Positions 36,513-47,489 of a stretch of DNA of 64,000 nucleotides are shown piece after piece. Origin of the DNA: Tetmemena sp. SeJ-2015 (lineage: Eukaryota > Ciliophora > Spirotrichea > Sporadotrichida > Oxytrichidae); NCBI GenBank assembly GCA_027382625.1, contig JAJKFJ010022802.1:62001-126000 (forward strand). The letters are read 5' to 3'. Every line of letters starts with the position of its first letter. The first letter of the stretch is position 1. The notes under the pieces were generated by a model that saw only the letters and a program-made list of their open reading frames with translations, had not been told where the DNA came from and made no database searches. A program made the translations under genes and the position numbers.

Positions 36513-38075
36513 TCAGTGTAATGAGCTTTTATTACGATAGAGAGCAGACTCAAGAGCAATTATCACTCCTCCTATGAAAGTCATGCAAATGCCAACGAAT
36601 TAAGGCCCGCTTATGTCCTGCTTATACACAAAATAGCTAAATAGTGTAAGTCCTATTGTTTTTGTGTGCATTTAATAAGTTATAATTTTATTCTAAGATG
36701 ATTGAAATTGATTAATTCAGATTATTGCAACGCTGATTCCTGAGTTTACCCAAAATTTAAACAGCTGTATTTATGCTGATTTAACCACAGCATATCAGCA
36801 ATCCGATAGTGATGCAGGTTAATACATTCGAGAGTTCCACACCAATAAAGATAGAATGCTAGAAAATCATAGAAAATACAAAGCAAACGCCACCCACGAT
36901 TCCTCCAAATAAAATGTAGTAGAAAGCAAAAATATACCTTTCCATTATATATTATTATTTAAGCAGCATGTATTCCTCTCACATTGAATTTAGCGAGACT
37001 CTTGATGAATAGAATCTACACTCCGAATACAAAGGATGCTAAGAGTCCAAAAATGATTGCTAAGAATTTATAAGACTCTTCGATCTACTATTCTTAAGAG
37101 GTTACTCCTTGATGACTGACTTTGAATAGACTTACTATGCAAACACTTGAAACCATAAAGAAGATTCCAAATCCTTGTAATATATTGATCCTTTCCTTGT
37201 AGATAATAGCTGAGCCTAGAACTATGAATATTGTGTTGCATGAAACCATTGCACCCGTAATTCCTTGATTTATCTTTAGCTAAGTGTTGAAAAATAGAAA
37301 CTAGCAGATAACATCAAAGAGCCAATATATTCTATTGCACCTCCAATTGCTAGCAAAGTAAAAACATGATAAGCTAAATTTCCATTATGCTCCAACTTTC
37401 TGAGTCGAATCATCTGAAGAGGTAATGAGAACTTATTTTGGATCTTCTTTTGATAAACCAAGGGAATCGAAACTTATCATCCATATTCCCTGTCTTGTTG
37501 AATTAAATTTGCTTTTGCCTATACATAATACCGAGGTATATTATACCCGCGAATAGAAAACCCAAAGTTATGAGAGTATTGGTAATATAAACATTTTTGC
37601 TTTCCTTAGCTCTAACCACAAGAGAAGACCCCATGAAAAATGCAGCGCTGATTGCATACAAAAAATAAAGCTTGCTTTGAAATCTACCAGATTCATAAAT
37701 CTTTTGATTTGGATGACTTCTTTCTTATTGATTAAGGACTCCCTCTTGGAAGTAAAAAGAAATCCATATGAATACATGAAAAGTTGGTTTAGTTTCTTTC
37801 TTCTTGCTTGTTTTTGTTTGAATCTCCCTTGGTCAAGCTTGCTAACTCAAAGTCCTCTTAAACATCATTCATTGGTTGATTTCGTCATGGGTTAACACGT
37901 GGCATCAGGATCAGGTGACACCAGTTATGACCGTGTTTTAGAGGGTGATATAAATGCCTATTATATATATATATACCCGTGCAGAGTGCTTAATTCTGCT
38001 AATTATTATCATTGGTTGATTTGCTAAGCTAGCAGATTCATTTTTTGATGAATTTAATAGTTATGTGCGCATCAT
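36513..38075 (-). CDS. drug/metabolite transporter (EamA-like), paralogue 2
   Basis: The start is ATG 38075 (MMRTQLLNSSKNESASLANQ). A 140-nt insert with 14-bp flanking repeats must be removed to reach MNDVQEDFELASLTKGDSNK. Helices follow: SKLYFLYAISAAFFMGSSLV, YITNTLITLGFLFAGIIYLG, GITGAMVSCNTIFIVLGSAI, GFGIFFMVSSVCIVSLF, FLAIIFGLLASFVFGVQILF and FVGICMTFIGGVIIALESAL, ending at TGA 36513-36515. The organisation matches paralogue 3, with a charged loop (FRFPWFIKRRS) after helix 2. It is a membrane carrier of unknown substrate. Confidence 0.72.
37869..38022 (-). other. 140-nt IES with a 14-bp pointer in transporter paralogue 2
   Basis: The 14-mer AAATCAACCAATGA (minus-strand reading) occurs exactly at 38022-38009 and 37882-37869. 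Removing 140 nt with one copy gives NESASLANQPMNDVQEDFEL in frame. The insert carries a (TA)n tract at about 37961-37974. Confidence 0.85.
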
Positions 38076-38309
38076 AAATTTGCAAAGTATATAATTAGAA
38101 AAGCTTTTCCCAAGTCTTATTTATTTGTAAGAAATATATTCTATAGTGAAATTATGATCCATAATTAATTTTAACTGGTCTATTTAGCATTGATAAGTTG
38201 GAAGAGTTTTTGTCACTAAGCCTCAGTGTATGGAAACTTTCCTTTATTAAACTACCTCCAGCGTTTGCGTTTTATTTAGCAGATTGTCTATTTACAACTT
38301 TCTGATGAT

Positions 38310-39048
38310 TCAAATCTTATTAGGCTGCACAATTATCTTGAAAATTCTTAGGTGCATTTCTCTCCTAGTCTCCACCAGACTTGCTGGTAATTTAAACCGA
38401 TACTGTATCGCAGCTGAGTAGTCCTTTCTACATAATTTAGCATGTGTGTAACAATTAATTAATTTCTTGAATTGACTTTCTTTGTAATTATTCTGAACGG
38501 GAGATTCATTACTGCAAGATTCCAGCAGATTACCTTGGCTGTGCATGGGACCATTTTTAGTAAGTCCTTTGGTCTTAATCTGCAGAGGTGAAATAGAATT
38601 CTTGTAAGGGAAGTCTGGATTTTAGCTAGCTCTGCTATTCATGAAACTTCCCTCTTTGCTTGAAGTGCGGAAATCTTTCTGAATAAGATCAGCTTCACTT
38701 GAAATTTTGAGGAGTGATGACAGAATTGGCTTTTAATGTGCGTTCTTTAAAAAATCATCGCGCTGTGCCTAGGGGTTATTAGTAAACGTGGTTTTTGCTC
38801 TCTAGGGATCAGATTGACTTGCGTACTATTGATTTTAAAAGAAGAGAAATAGATTTTAGAAAAAGGAATTGGAAGAAAGATTAGAGCTTAAAATGAAAAG
38901 TGTAATAAATAATTCAGCTTCTATCTTCTTTGTCTTATTCTGCTCTTTAATTGAGGTCTGATTTCTATTAAATTACAATCGATCTTTTTACTGTCTGAGG
39001 AAGCTCTATGCTATTTGCATGTTGCTTGCTATCTTTATTCATTTTCAT
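38310..39048 (-). CDS. hypothetical basic, low-complexity protein
   Basis: The start is ATG 39048 (MKMNKDSKQHANSIELPQTV). After a break near 38900 the frame continues as TRSSKEGSFMNSRASQNPDF, then QFKKLINCYTHAKLCRKDYS and ends VQPNKI at TGA 38310-38312. No family is recognised. The break fits an IES or intron that was not placed. Confidence 0.4.
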
Positions 39049-39343
39049 TATTGTTTAGCCTTATACTATAAAATTCTATATCAAAGAGCTTATTAAAAAG
39101 CAAAGGTTGACTTAAATTTGATAATACATATATTTAAGGAGTATAAATTATTTGCTAACCTTAAATGCTTTTTAGAAAAGAAAGGAGGATATAGCAATTT
39201 ATTAAATTGGTTTATATTAATTGTCTTGAAAGCAAGCCACAGCTCCATCAATTTATAAATTAAAGCATATTTTTTAATTCAAGGTATTTAATTATTTGAT
39301 TAAAGAGTGAAAATAGGATTCATATTTTATTTAATGATGATGA

Positions 39344-40738
39344 TCACTTAGAGGGTCTGTCTTATTTTTGCTTAGGCTTTAACTTACAAAAATCTTTAAA
39401 ATCGACATCCAAAGATACAAGCATTGCCCCTATAACAGCTCCAGCTATTCCAAAGCATTGAAGTATGTTAAGTGCTTCTCCATATAGCAAGAAGTTTATT
39501 AGAGACAACTGGATTATTTAGGTGTGGTTCACTGCCATGCTAATACCCTCGGTACCTTAACTACTAGCCACATTGATCATTCCTATTGCTATGCTGATGC
39601 AGATACCTGTGCCTATCGATGAAAAGTATTGCAGAAGTGTCAGTTATTGGAAAATTTCAAACTCAAATATCAAAAAGTAGATCAATAAAAAACCAATAAA
39701 TTATCACACACACTCATTTAATAAGATGAAAGAGAGAGATCCTAATATTCCGCAAAACAGTAGGAAAGTAAAGGCTGAAAAGAATGGATCCTCACATCGC
39801 TTCATCTGCTCTTTGAAAAATACAGTCTAGGATCCGAATAGGAAAGCGGCTCCAAGTCCTCCAAAGAGGATAGGCATGTAATGACCTCCATAGTATATAC
39901 CTTCTGCTCCTTATAAAGTAAACATAAAACATACTTCTTCTTAGTGATGGTCCTCCCATCCAGTCTACCCATCAATTCTAAACATGCTTACAATCACTAC
40001 AGACAAAATGAGAATTGAGCTGCCGAGCAACTACGATTTGAGGACCTTCTCCCTGAAAAAGAAGTATGATAGAAACAGCACCATTATAGTGTTAGTAACC
40101 AGCAAAGAGTTGCATATTCCAGTGTTGAAGTGTCCATCCAGTGCTCCTTTGAAAGAAAGTGTCAACAGTATATTTCCAAGGAACTCTGTTACTCCTCCCA
40201 TTATAAGCAAAGTCAGGTGCTTTTTCGAGAATTTATATTCAGATAGAGGATCGTAGGGGTCCTTAATACACCAGGGGTAAATTATTTTCTCTTTGCGCCT
40301 TTTGAACACTATCTTCTTCCCTACCAAGAATAAATAAATAAGAAAACTACGTAGCTGAGAAGAAAGGAACTAGTTATAAGTGTGCTAGTAAAGAATACAT
40401 TCATTAAAATGCAATATCAAAATCAATATGTATATCCTGTTTAAATTGTGGTTATGATAACGTCTGAGGACTGCCTAGCCTGTGTAGAAAAAGCTTGATA
40501 TTTAAGATAATTAAAATTTTAGATACAATGCCAGTAAGAAATAGATCTTTGATTAACGTTGCAAGTAAATTAATTTAAGATCGATTTTTAAGTTAAGCTC
40601 TCTTACTCTCTGCTGTTCTAATTTTCTTTGCAACTTTAACTTGAGCCTTGTTTATTTGATGTCCTCTCTGTAATGAATGCTTTCAAAGAATCTTTGATGT
40701 TCCTCGTCCTCATATATCTTCTCTATTCGAGTGTTCAT
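39344..40738 (-). CDS. drug/metabolite transporter (EamA-like), paralogue 3
   Basis: The start is ATG 40738 (MNTRIEKIYEDEEHQRFFES), a long basic N-terminus. Helices follow: SKIYFLLALYL, SSFFYTGQAVL, NVFFTSTLITSSFLLSYVVF, LTLLIMGGVTEFLGNILLTL, SLLVTNTIMVLFLSYFFFRE, SSILIVSVVIVSMF, PILFGGLGAAFLFGSQTVFF, FTFLLFCGILGSLSFILLN and LQCFGIAGAVIGAMLVSLDV, ending at TGA 39344-39346. The loop IIYPWCIKDPYDPLSEYKFS corresponds to the paralogue 2 loop. A 14-nt IES (TTCTT) is placed; at least two more breaks lie near 40400-40520. The gene closes the tandem transporter cluster. Confidence 0.75.
40326..40344 (-). other. 14-nt IES with TTCTT pointer in transporter paralogue 3
   Basis: TTCTT (minus-strand reading) occurs at 40344-40340 and 40330-40326. 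Removing 14 nt with one copy joins SSFLLSYVVF to LVGKKIVFKRRKEK in frame. Confidence 0.75.
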
Positions 40739-41159
40739 TGGCAAAAAATAAGCAAAACTGTGGATCCTAAAAGGTAGTGAGTTGAAATGGATTCTCTCCA
40801 AGCTAGCCCTAATTCTATTTCCTTATTTTTCTTGGGTGATTTCATTATTTTATTGTCTTTGATGCTTTCAGTAAATGGTGTATAAGAAATTCTGCTTTTG
40901 CTAAATTGGTTTAAATTCTTGACTTTCTGGATAATTTTGAGAATTAGCAAGTGCTTTTCTTATCTCTGTGTTGGTGATAGATTTATAGATGCAAGTAGTA
41001 ATTGTTTACTTCTTAGGTAAGCTTTTATATATGCTGCTGCTAATGTAATGTGCTGAACAGCAATATTTATTCGAAAATTATTTATATTAAGTCATTAAAC
41101 TATCTATATTCTTATTAAATTAAAATAAGCTTTATCTAGAAATAAGTCCATAAAGTTTA

Positions 41160-44100
41160 ATGAGAAAACATTTTCTTTTTTTGAAGTAAGTGTCTCCTCT
41201 TAATTTTGTATCTCTTATGATGTAGAATTGAGAATCTGGTAAGTTTGGCTTCAAATGAGACATTTGAGTGCATGTTTTGGATAATGCACCTGATGATATT
41301 CCAGCAACACCCCCTTGATAAAGAGCCCTTAAAGTAACAGCTAAAACATCTCTTTAAGTCTAATTTCGCTCGATTCTTTATCAAACTTGACTCAAAACAA
41401 AAAGATAAACTCCTTCCCAAGATTAAATAAAATTTATGCATTATAAAATCATTATGACTAATAATTTTATTTAATTTTAAAGATGCCCCTAATCTACAGT
41501 CATTCTATAATAAAGGGTTTCTTTGATGTATTTCAAAGTTCTCGGATGGTTTTCAACAAAAACTTTGGGTTGAAAGTGTTTAGACTTGTATTCTTTGAGT
41601 TCTAAGGGATCATAGTGTCTGATGTGTTCATAATGACTAGCGTGCAAAAGACCTTCACTGATGACTTATTTGAGTTCCTTGGAATCGCAGAGTAATAATT
41701 ATCTTGCAATAACTTTATGCTTTAGAGTGAGTGGAAAGAAACCTAGTTCCAGCTATTTGCCCAGCAAGGATAAACACAAGAAGAAGTTTACTGCTAAGAC
41801 TAAGTCTCAGGCAGACACGGCTGAGCAACCCACTCATATCAATATAGAAACTTAGATCAAGATGAATGTAAGCAAATTAATATTATTTCATGGTGTAGAA
41901 AATATTGTATGGAGAAGAGTTTTACAGAGAAATGAATAAGATTTACAACCCAAAGAAAATAGAGAAACTCCTTCAGAAGAAGAATAATCTGATGCGCATG
42001 CATGAAGCACTCAGCAAGAAATAGAATGATAAGAAATCTACTCATAGCTCGCCAGGTGGCTCCCCAAACTATTCCCCAGCTCATAACTCGGATTTGGAAG
42101 ACCAAAGTACATATATATTGGTTTATTTTTTTAGTCCAGAAAAAGAGATTCAAGATATTCTAAGAGGAATTCCTTCTGGCGACTCATAGCTTAATTACAC
42201 GAGTGCATAGAATCCTTCTTTTAACGGCAAGAAGCCATTTAAAATCAACTTGAACGAGAATAAGCTCTTTCTCTCTAATCCAGGCTCAGCTAAGAGAAAA
42301 ATTGAGCCTTTTAAGACAGGCATAATTTCTTCTTTCATTCAGAGATAAGGAGAAGACTTAGAATTAAAGGTCTTAGATGAAGAGCCAGAGAATGCAAACG
42401 ACTCAAAATATCACTAGACTGAACTAAAGCACAAAGATTTCTAAATTAAGAAACTTGGGAAGAGCATATCTACAAGTAATTTAGCTTAAACCTAAACTAG
42501 AGGGTTCAGAATGACAGCTGGAGGTAGTACCAAAAATGGAATGAAATCTAGTTTTAGATTGCCTTTGGATGAGGATTATATAATCAACCCTCCTCTCTCA
42601 AGTTCTTAAATCAAGAGGAATCATGTCTTCTTATATTATTAATTACTATTCTAACTTGAGAAGCCAGTAGTGCAAGCAAAGAGACAGGAGGTATTCAGTT
42701 GCACAAAGCTTTCTCCTTTCATGCAAGACCTCTACAAATTTGAAGATGTCTACTCTAAGCAGAATGTAAAGTTCAACTCTTCAAGCAAAGTCATAAAAGA
42801 GACACCGAGAGGCCTCAAAGATAACTATATATTTTTATTGCTTTAGACTTCTTGATTGAACAGTAAATATAGACACAGACGAAGCTACAACTTACAAGAG
42901 TGATCCAATAGAATAATTTTAAGAAAACTCATAGCATGGGGTATGGAGTTAATTTCAATACGATTGGTGGATAAGGAGGGAATATTTAGCAAAGCCAAAT
43001 GGGATCTGCTTTCAATCAAGATAGTAGATATTTCATATATGATTTATTGTAAGTTTATTAAATGCAGGAACTACTTATTAAGCCATTGATAGTTATTTAA
43101 TGTGTAAGATAATGATTAATTATTTCAATATCAGCTTATTGATGAGTTAGAGGAGCCAGAGACAAAGAAGAGAAAGAGATTTCTAAAAAGCATTAACCAC
43201 CAAAATGAACCTTTAGATTATCTGTCTTTCTTATTTAGACCAAATTGGTGGTGCTCCAAACATCCAAATAAATATAGCAGCTACCAATCCCTATCTGAAG
43301 CCTGTCTTTAACTTAAAGTCATAACTCAAAAAGTAAGCTCTTGATCCTTCAAGGCATATCTTATTTGCAAAGCAGATAGAGCAAAGAAGAATAGCCTCAA
43401 AGTTAAGCGGTTCTTTATTATGTTCCAATATTTATTTCTGAGCAGGCAGCAGCAGGGTAAAAAGAGAGCGAGCAAGAATAGCCTATAGTAGTTATGAATA
43501 TTAATCCAAACACTATACCAAACCTTAGTGATTAAGATTATAAGAAAGTTGCTCTCAACATCGATGAAGAATATCAAGAGTATAAGTAACCTTTTTTCAT
43601 CCATAAAATGCTTTACTTTTACATTATAATTGAATTTACATAGCAGTTAACAGTTAAATCATAGATGAAAATAAATACAGGCTCTCAAGGATGAATGGGT
43701 CATTTGGTTAGCTTTTAGTGAAAGATGTGTATGGGAATCTCAACTTTGAAAGAGGGAAGGCAATTGAAACTCCAAAAATTAACACTCTTGACTAATATGA
43801 AACAGAGAAAAAGAGAGTGAAAGATTTGCAAAAATCAAGAAGCGTAAATCATATGCTCCCTAAGGGTATGCTTAAAAAGATTAATCAGCAACCTGAAACA
43901 ACCTAGATAGGGGGAGCACATGAAGTCTTCCATGATAAGTCTAGTGATTATATTCTTAATTGTGAATCAATCTTTATTACAATGATTCAAAGAAAATTAA
44001 ACCAGCTGGAGGTTCGAAGACAGGAGGAGGTTTGAACTTGACAAAGAATCAGCTTAATCAAACTTATAGCATGATGAGGAGATACGTTTACAGCAACCTA

Positions 44101-44230
44101 GAGATGAGAGATAGTAAGACCCTCGTGCAAGAGCAGAGTAATTAATTCTATGGCCATCTTTCAAGAAAGAATCAAGCCTTAAGTTATATTTAATTCCATG
44201 AGGATTCAATTGGTCGAGGGTACGTTAAAG
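41160..44230 (+). CDS. large unrecognised protein with conserved-looking N-terminus
   Basis: The start is ATG 41160 (MRKHFLFLK). A GT..AG intron (about 41185-41234) leads to IENLVSLASNETFECMFWIM, then NFARFFIKLDSKQKDKLLPK. A 61-nt IES (AAGAT) joins this to MPLIYSHSIIKGFFDVFQSS and FEFQGIIVSDVFIMTSVQKT. The rest is Ser/Lys/Gln-rich (42150-42850, 43680-44230) with several frame changes. No family is recognised; the first 170 residues look globular. The minus-strand reading at 41157-41441 is a shadow. The 3' end before the Rab gene is not resolved. Confidence 0.5.
41419..41484 (+). other. 61-nt IES with AAGAT pointer
   Basis: AAGAT occurs at 41419-41423 and 41480-41484. Removing 61 nt with one copy joins KQKDKLLPK to MPLIYSHSIIKGFFD in frame. 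Without this, the first frame stops at TGA 41455-41457. Confidence 0.75.
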
Positions 44231-44347
44231 TTAATTTGTCTAGTTAAGCAAGTTATGTTTTGTAGCGAGTAGTAGTAGTGGGTCGGAGTGATTTGAGAAA
44301 ATAAGTTATTGAATTAATATTATTAAGCATTCAACAACGCAGCAATT

Positions 44348-45893
44348 ATGAACGAAGCCATTCAAAAATTAGCCGCTGACTACCCCAAGCACGTAAATGC
44401 TAAAGGGATGAACTCCAGACCTCACCTAGCTTCTCAATAGTACTCTACCAATCCATTATAATCTATTTCATCTTAAATACATCTTCAAGCAGAAACAGAA
44501 GCGGAGTTTTCGGCTAGGGGTCTGTAGAGTAGATTCCTGAGAGAAATCTGTTTGAGGGAGCCGGGGGTGAATACAAGTCTTACAGCGATCGTAAGTACAG
44601 TCTTGTTTCAAATGACATTGAGAGGGGGTTGATTCGCGATCGCATTGACAAAAACCCCAAGGGCTTCTCTCCCTACGACTTTGAAGCTTTGTACAAGATA
44701 GTCCTAATCGGAGAAAGCAACACTGGCAAGACTTCAATGCTCATGCGCTTCTCAGACTCTGTATTCACTGAGAACTACCTTTGCACCATCGGGGTGGATT
44801 TCAAAATTAAGACTCTCAAAATTGACAACCGAATTATCAAGATGCAAATTAAAATACACTTCATAAGTGTGAACACTAATTATACTTAACTTTTCTAACT
44901 GATTTTCTTCTACATTTTTGAATGAGAGATATAAAATTTGGGATACAGCCGGGCAAGAGAGGTTTAGATCGATTTCCCATGCTTACTACCGCAACTCTCA
45001 TGGGTGTGTAGCAGTGTACGATATTTCTAACAGGGCCAGCTTTGATTAGATTGAAGAACAAATAAAGAGCTTCATCAACTACTCGGCACAGGATGTGGCC
45101 AGGAATATCATCCTCGTCGGAAATAAGACCGATTTGGAGGAAAAGCGCAAGGTCTCCTTCGAAGAGGCAATCAAATTGGGAAAGAAGCTCAACCTCTCAG
45201 CAGTCTTTGAAACCTCAGCTAAAGAGAACGAGAAAGTAGATGATGCTTTCTTCAGGTCAATAGTGAACTGCATTGACTTCTTCAATTAGGCTAACTCCAC
45301 AGGGGATAACTCCCTACTTGGAAAAGGAAGTGTTTCTGGTGCAAGGAACCGGAAGTTTAGTCAAAATACTGACCTCATGCCTAGGTACAATAGGAATTTG
45401 GACAGAGGACTCGATGACCAGGAGTCTTTGAGCTACAAGGGAGGAAGCAAAAGCAATTTGGAGGATTTCATAGGGAGATTCGGGCAGCATCACTACAACA
45501 CCAACTCAAAGTTGAATAGAAGTGAAGTGTTTGGAATGGGAGGAGGAAACAGACAAAACTTCACTCTTGAGGAAAATGAGGAGGACAAGGACGACGATGG
45601 AGAATTTTTCTCAAAGCCCAAGAGCAAGGGCTTCGGCAGTTATGGACCCTCTCTGACTGCGCGCAACAACAAGCCATCAGCTATCAACCACACTCTTTGA
45701 AGCTTATTTTTTAGTCAACGACTAGTAGAATCAAGGCAAGCAAAGCGTTGCTAACTAGATTCAGAACGATAGGAGCATGTACATTCATGGCTAAAAGCTC
45801 AGACTCTCGAACAACAACAGGCCCAATGCTGAATAGGGTAAATAATACGTTGGTTCAAAGTAGAGCAAGCAAGGAAGTTCAACATGCTGCTGA
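44348..45893 (+). CDS. Rab-family small GTPase with N-terminal extension
   Basis: The start is ATG 44348. A 53-nt GT..AG intron (44440-44492) precedes an N-terminal extension of about 80 residues. The GTPase core follows with P-loop GESNTGKTS, switch [17 protein letters not shown] (switch II), GNKTD and ETSAK. A long Asn/Ser-rich linker leads to the prenylation motif STCC before TGA 45891-45893. The WDTAGQ motif and the CC end are reached only after removing two IESs (AAATT, 88 nt; TCAAC, 31 nt). The hypervariable tail (about 200 aa) is unusually long for a Rab. Rabs control vesicle traffic; the exact subtype is not clear. Confidence 0.92.
44846..44938 (+). other. 88-nt IES with AAATT pointer in the Rab gene
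   Basis: AAATT occurs at 44846-44850 and 44934-44938. Removing 88 nt with one copy gives [16 protein letters not shown], the canonical Rab sequence. The best GT..AG reading would leave about ten extra residues before WDTAGQ. Confidence 0.88.
45684..45719 (+). other. 31-nt IES with TCAAC pointer in the Rab gene
   Basis: TCAAC occurs at 45684-45688 and 45715-45719. Removing 31 nt with one copy joins NKPSAIN to [13 protein letters not shown] and opens the frame to the C-terminal CC. The insert contains an in-frame TGA and no GT donor. Confidence 0.9.
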
Positions 45894-45959
45894 TGAGCTA
45901 AGCAGGATCTACTTTCCACTTCTAACTTGGAGAAATCCTCGCTCATTGTAATCATATTA

Positions 45960-46450
45960 ACCAGAATTATTTCAACATTCCTATAGCATTACTATAAATG
46001 TATATGGCATTTATTAGTATTTATTCCTAATCTCTCCCCTACGGACTTGAGAAATTAATAACTTTAATAAAATTAAAATTCTACTATGATAAGCAACAAC
46101 GCAATCCAAGAGAGTGGTGGGTATCAGCTGCTTTCGCAAGTTTATCTTTTGAAATTAAGAAGGTTCTGTAGCACCAGAATCAATAAGAAGTAGCAAGAGA
46201 AATAAATGATTGTGATTGAATCTCTAACGAAGTAGTGGTAGATTACAATATAACTTAAATATAATCGTTTAAACTTTCTATGAAATCTTACTTACAGCAA
46301 ATATCAATAATTTTAAATGATTAAAAATACTTAAAATTAAGTGACAATTTTACCATTTATTAAAAGGACGTTTTTTATGAAGCTAACTTTTCAATTAGTT
46401 GAAAAATTTATTGCTAAGTTTGATAATCAAGAAATAATAATCTTCTATAA
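45960..46450. other. intergenic stretch
   Basis: AT-rich DNA between the convergent ends of the Rab and coiled-coil genes. I see no coding pattern. Confidence 0.4.
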
Positions 46451-46459
46451 GGCAAATAT

Positions 46460-47252
46460 AATTAGAAGCGGTTAAGCTGTTATTGTTGATAGAGTCAGTG
46501 AAGTGATCATTTTGCTTTGCTGTTAATGATTCTTTTGAACTAATCAGCTTCCCTCTCGAGTTCTTGCATTCTTAGGGCTTCTTTTTCATTAAGTTCAATG
46601 AGTGCCATCTTTAGATCAGCAATCTCACTTTCCTTCTTATTCAGACTCTCAGTTAGCATCTCAATCTTGCGCTTATTGTTCCTGTGAGCTTCCTCGTAAT
46701 TCTTTCTCTCCTTCTCCCGAGTCTCATTTAATTATTTCTCAGTCTCCTTCAACTGCAAGATCTCCTTCATTATTCAAAATAAAATCAAATTCCAATACAC
46801 AAAGATTACAATGAGAGTTTTATTTAATTAGCAATATTTGTGATTTTTATTGTTCAGCTCTATCCATCAAAGCTCCCAATTCATCCTTTACTTGTTTAAG
46901 CTTTTATATTTTAAACTATTATAAATAGCTCTTGGGAGAGCTCTGCCTTTTGGCGATTGAGCTCATCATTGTGCTACTTTAGCTTCTTCAAATTTTCTGA
47001 AAGGGTGCGGTTCTTTTCCTGCAACTCAAGTTTCTGCTAAGCAGACTGATCTATTGTAACATTAAAACTAACGTCTTATGTGATTAGATTTATAAATGGA
47101 ATATTGAATACTTGCTTCTGTAGGTCATCGTTGTCTCTGGAGATCTTATCAATTTCCTTGTTAAGGTCTGTCAGCTTAGTTTTTGCGCTGTGAAGAACAT
47201 CCTTCACATGAGTTTCTAAAACCGCAGTGTTTATCTTTGAGGAGGAGTTCAT
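46460..47252 (-). CDS. coiled-coil protein
   Basis: The start is ATG 47252 (MNSSSKINTAVLETHVKD). The frame gives long heptad-like helices: KTKLTDLNKEIDKISRDNDD, LELQEKNRTLSENLKKLKQH, NDELNRQKAELSQEL, and after breaks near 46850-46930 EKQLNETREKERKNYEEAHR and ALIELNEKEALRMQELERKL. Two inserts (about 47045-47115 and 46780-46930) are introns or IESs. The plus-strand reading at 46602-46814 is a shadow. No specific family is identified; a structural role is likely. Confidence 0.6.
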
Positions 47253-47489
47253 TAGTTGATTTGTTTAAGATCTTTGGATTGGGTGGTGGTTGTTAGAGGG
47301 CTAACAATTAAATTAATTATACTTTCCATTTCATTGTTTCTATATTTTACTCTATCATTAAAGGCGAAAGGTATTTGCTAAGATATGATGATATCAGATA
47401 GCGTCATGAAACAGCTAATGATGTATTAAATTGCCTTAAAAGCATTCAGTGAAGATTTAGTCTAATTATTAGCAAGCATATTAGATGTA

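Noticed and set aside
41157..41441. Minus-strand frame of 94 codons
   Set aside because: The plus strand here encodes the N-terminus of the 41160 gene with an intron and an IES that join in frame. The minus frame is its shadow.
44846..44938. Rab insert as an ordinary GT..AG intron (GTGAAC...ATGAG)
   Set aside because: It has a CTAAC and a pyrimidine run, but splicing would leave about ten extra residues before WDTAGQ. Excision between the AAATT copies gives the exact Rab motif.
45748..45951. Separate small plus-strand protein after the Rab gene
   Set aside because: The true frame there is the Rab C-terminus, reached after the TCAAC excision and ending in CC.
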